Source: Mycolicibacterium vaccae NBRC 14118 = CIP 105934 (GTDB taxonomy: Bacteria > Actinomycetota > Actinomycetes > Mycobacteriales > Mycobacteriaceae). From it: a stretch of 32,499 nt of DNA. Below are positions 31,058-32,499 of this stretch, in pieces. Location of the stretch: positions 1 through 32,499 of the forward strand of contig NZ_BCRS01000062.1 in the NCBI RefSeq assembly GCF_001552715.1, in the 5' to 3' direction. Each line of letters opens with the position of its first letter. The first letter of the stretch is position 1. The translations under genes were made by a program, and so were the position numbers. Under the pieces are notes generated by a model. It was not told the origin of the DNA. It did not search any database and saw only the letters and a program-made list of their open reading frames with translations.

Positions 31058-32499
31058 CCGCGGTAGCCCGCGCAGGTCAGGTGCTCGAGCGGGCGCGCTT
31101 CGCCGCGGCCGCCTACGCCGACTACGACCAGGACTCGGTGAGCCGGATCGTCGAGGCCGTAGCCGAAGCCGGCCACCGCGACGCCGAACGCTTCGCCGCG
31201 GCCGCGGTCGCCGAAACCCAGATGGGCGTCGTCGAGGACAAGGTGGCCAAGAACCGCGCCTGCTCGCGCGGCATCGTCGAGTTCTACCGCGGCCAGGACT
31301 ACGTGACGCCGCGGATCGACACCGCCCGCAAGATCGTCGAGATACCCCGACCCGCGGGTGTGGTGCTGGCGCTGACGCCGACCACCAATCCGGTTGCCAC
31401 GGTGTACTTCAAAGTGATCCTGGCGCTGATGACCCGCAACGCGGTCGTCGTCGCGCCGCACCCCCGGGCCAGGCAGTGCTCGGCCGACGCCGCACGGATG
31501 CTGGCCGAGGCGGCCGTCGCCGCCGGCGCTCCCGACGGCATCGTGCAGGTCATCGACGAGCCGTCGCTGCCGTTGGTGGAAGCGCTGATGTCCGACGAAC
31601 GCACCGATGTCATCGTCGCCACGGGCGGCACCGGCGTGGTGCGCGCCGCCTACTCTTCAGGCAACCCGGCTCTCGGGGTCGGCCCCGGTAACGTCCCCGT
31701 GTTCGTCGACGCGACCGCCGACGTCGACGCGGCCGCGCGACGCATCGTCGACAGCAAGGCCTTCGACAACTCTGTGCTGTGCACCAACGAGTCGGTCCTC
31801 ATCGTCGAGGACGCGGTCGCCGCGCGGCTGAGCACCGCCCTGACCCGGCACGGCGCCCACATCCTCGACACGGATTCGGCGAATCGGCTACGCGAGTACA
31901 TGTTCCCCGACGGCGCGCTGAACACCGAGGTCGTCGGCCGTGACGCCGCGTGGATCGCCGAGCGGATCGGCCTGCGCGTCACTCCCAAGACCCGGGTGCT
32001 GATCGCGCCGTTCACCGACGTCATCGGCGAGGAGGTGCTGACCCACGAGAAGCTCTGCCCGGTGCTGGGGATGACGACCGTCGCCGATGCACCGCGCGGA
32101 ATCCGCGCCGCCCGTGCGGTGGTGCGGATCGCCGGGGCCGGCCACTCTGCCGCGATCCACAGCGAAGACGCCTCTGTCATCACCGAATTCGCCGCCCAGG
32201 TGCCGGTGCTGCGCGTCTCGGTCAACGTCGGCAACAGCACCGGCAGCTCCGGGTTGGACACCAATCTCGCCCCGTCGATGACGATCGGCACCGGCTTCGT
32301 CGGGCGCAGCTCCATCGGCGAGAACCTGCAGCCCGAGAACCTGCTGAACTGGGCGCGGATCGCCTACAACGCCGATGCCGGTGTGACCATGCCGAACTTC
32401 GCCGGGCTGTCCCCGTGGCGCTCGCCTGTCGGGCCCGTCCCGGCGTATCCCCGCGCGTCCAACGACCCGACCGCCGCCGCCCCCGCCGCCCCCGCGGCG
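31054..32499 (+). CDS. CoA-acylating aldehyde dehydrogenase (partial, 3' end outside window)
   Basis: The frame is open from GTG 31054 for 482 codons to the right edge. LALTPTTNPVATVYFK, TRNAVVVAPHPRA and KAFDNSVLCTNE with catalytic Cys243 are the marks of the acylating family (EutE, PduP, the AdhE N-domain, sulfoacetaldehyde dehydrogenase). It converts an aldehyde, NAD(P) and CoA to acyl-CoA. After the catalytic domain the sequence ends NDPTAAAPAAPAA at the window edge, a flexible Pro/Ala tail like the linkers that precede C-terminal encapsulation peptides in microcompartment aldehyde dehydrogenases. The peptide itself is not visible. It is translationally coupled to the aminotransferase. 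Confidence 0.92.
   Translation, partial: MTAVARAGQVLERARFAAAAYADYDQDSVSRIVEAVAEAGHRDAERFAAAAVAETQMGVVEDKVAKNRACSRGIVEFYRGQDYVTPRIDTARKIVEIPRPAGVVLALTPTTNPVATVYFKVILALMTRNAVVVAPHPRARQCSADAARMLAEAAVAAGAPDGIVQVIDEPSLPLVEALMSDERTDVIVATGGTGVVRAAYSSGNPALGVGPGNVPVFVDATADVDAAARRIVDSKAFDNSVLCTNESVLIVEDAVAARLSTALTRHGAHILDTDSANRLREYMFPDGALNTEVVGRDAAWIAERIGLRVTPKTRVLIAPFTDVIGEEVLTHEKLCPVLGMTTVADAPRGIRAARAVVRIAGAGHSAAIHSEDASVITEFAAQVPVLRVSVNVGNSTGSSGLDTNLAPSMTIGTGFVGRSSIGENLQPENLLNWARIAYNADAGVTMPNFAGLSPWRSPVGPVPAYPRASNDPTAAAPAAPAA

Noticed and set aside
1..32499. CRISPR arrays, tRNA/rRNA genes, transposases, phage genes
   Set aside because: No regular direct repeats with spacers, no RNA gene and no recombinase or transposase motif were found on reading either strand.

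Overview
The window looks like the chromosome of an environmental mycobacterium (Mycolicibacterium-type). The evidence is high GC, many GTG starts, ATGA/GTGA gene overlaps, a LigC-type ATP-dependent DNA ligase, a WS/DGAT acyltransferase, a mycofactocin-coupled SDR, LLM (F420/flavin) oxidoreductases, three P450s and a perfect KstR-type operator. No tRNA, rRNA, CRISPR array, insertion sequence or phage gene was seen.

Region 1 (1-15.2 kb) is a dense oxidative catabolic island. It holds three cytochromes P450, six SDR/NAD(P)-binding enzymes, two nitroreductase-like proteins, an LLM oxidoreductase, a VOC protein, a metallo-beta-lactamase-fold hydrolase, a GMC oxidoreductase and, at the left edge, the N-terminal part of a LuxR-type AAA regulator. 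Four near-identical 16-bp palindromes (consensus CTGTACGnnYGTAYAG) sit in front of the main transcription units at 5.5, 7.7, 11.5 and 15.2 kb. They define a local regulon whose TetR-like repressor is not in the window. The substrate is unknown; a terpenoid, steroid-like or xenobiotic ring compound fits the enzyme mix. No ferredoxin or ferredoxin reductase is present for the P450s.

Region 2 (15.3-17.5 kb) is housekeeping-like: a lipoprotein HtrA-type serine protease with a PDZ domain, and LigC. It is followed by about 580 bp without a convincing gene, which ends in a promoter with a KstR-type operator.

Region 3 (18.1-23.8 kb) starts with a coupled operon (Rieske oxygenase, WS/DGAT, LLM oxidoreductase) under the KstR-type site, which points to steroid metabolism. 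A convergent SDR, a decayed LLM pseudogene, a large hairpin repeat and a small MBL-fold protein with an atypical metal motif follow.

Region 4 (23.8-32.5 kb) is the most interesting part: two divergent operons around a 205-bp control region with a 20-bp GntR-like palindrome. Leftward lie an APC amine/amino-acid permease, a B12-dependent diol/glycerol dehydratase with fused alpha and beta subunits, a short gamma subunit and the large reactivase subunit. Rightward lie a class III aminotransferase and a CoA-acylating aldehyde dehydrogenase that runs off the window in a Pro/Ala-rich tail, as seen before microcompartment targeting peptides. All seven catalytic residues of diol dehydratase are kept, but the pocket residue equivalent to Ser301 is Asp303. 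With the permease and aminotransferase, this suggests a B12 dehydratase pathway for an amino-alcohol or amino-diol, possibly inside a bacterial microcompartment whose shell genes would lie beyond 32.5 kb.
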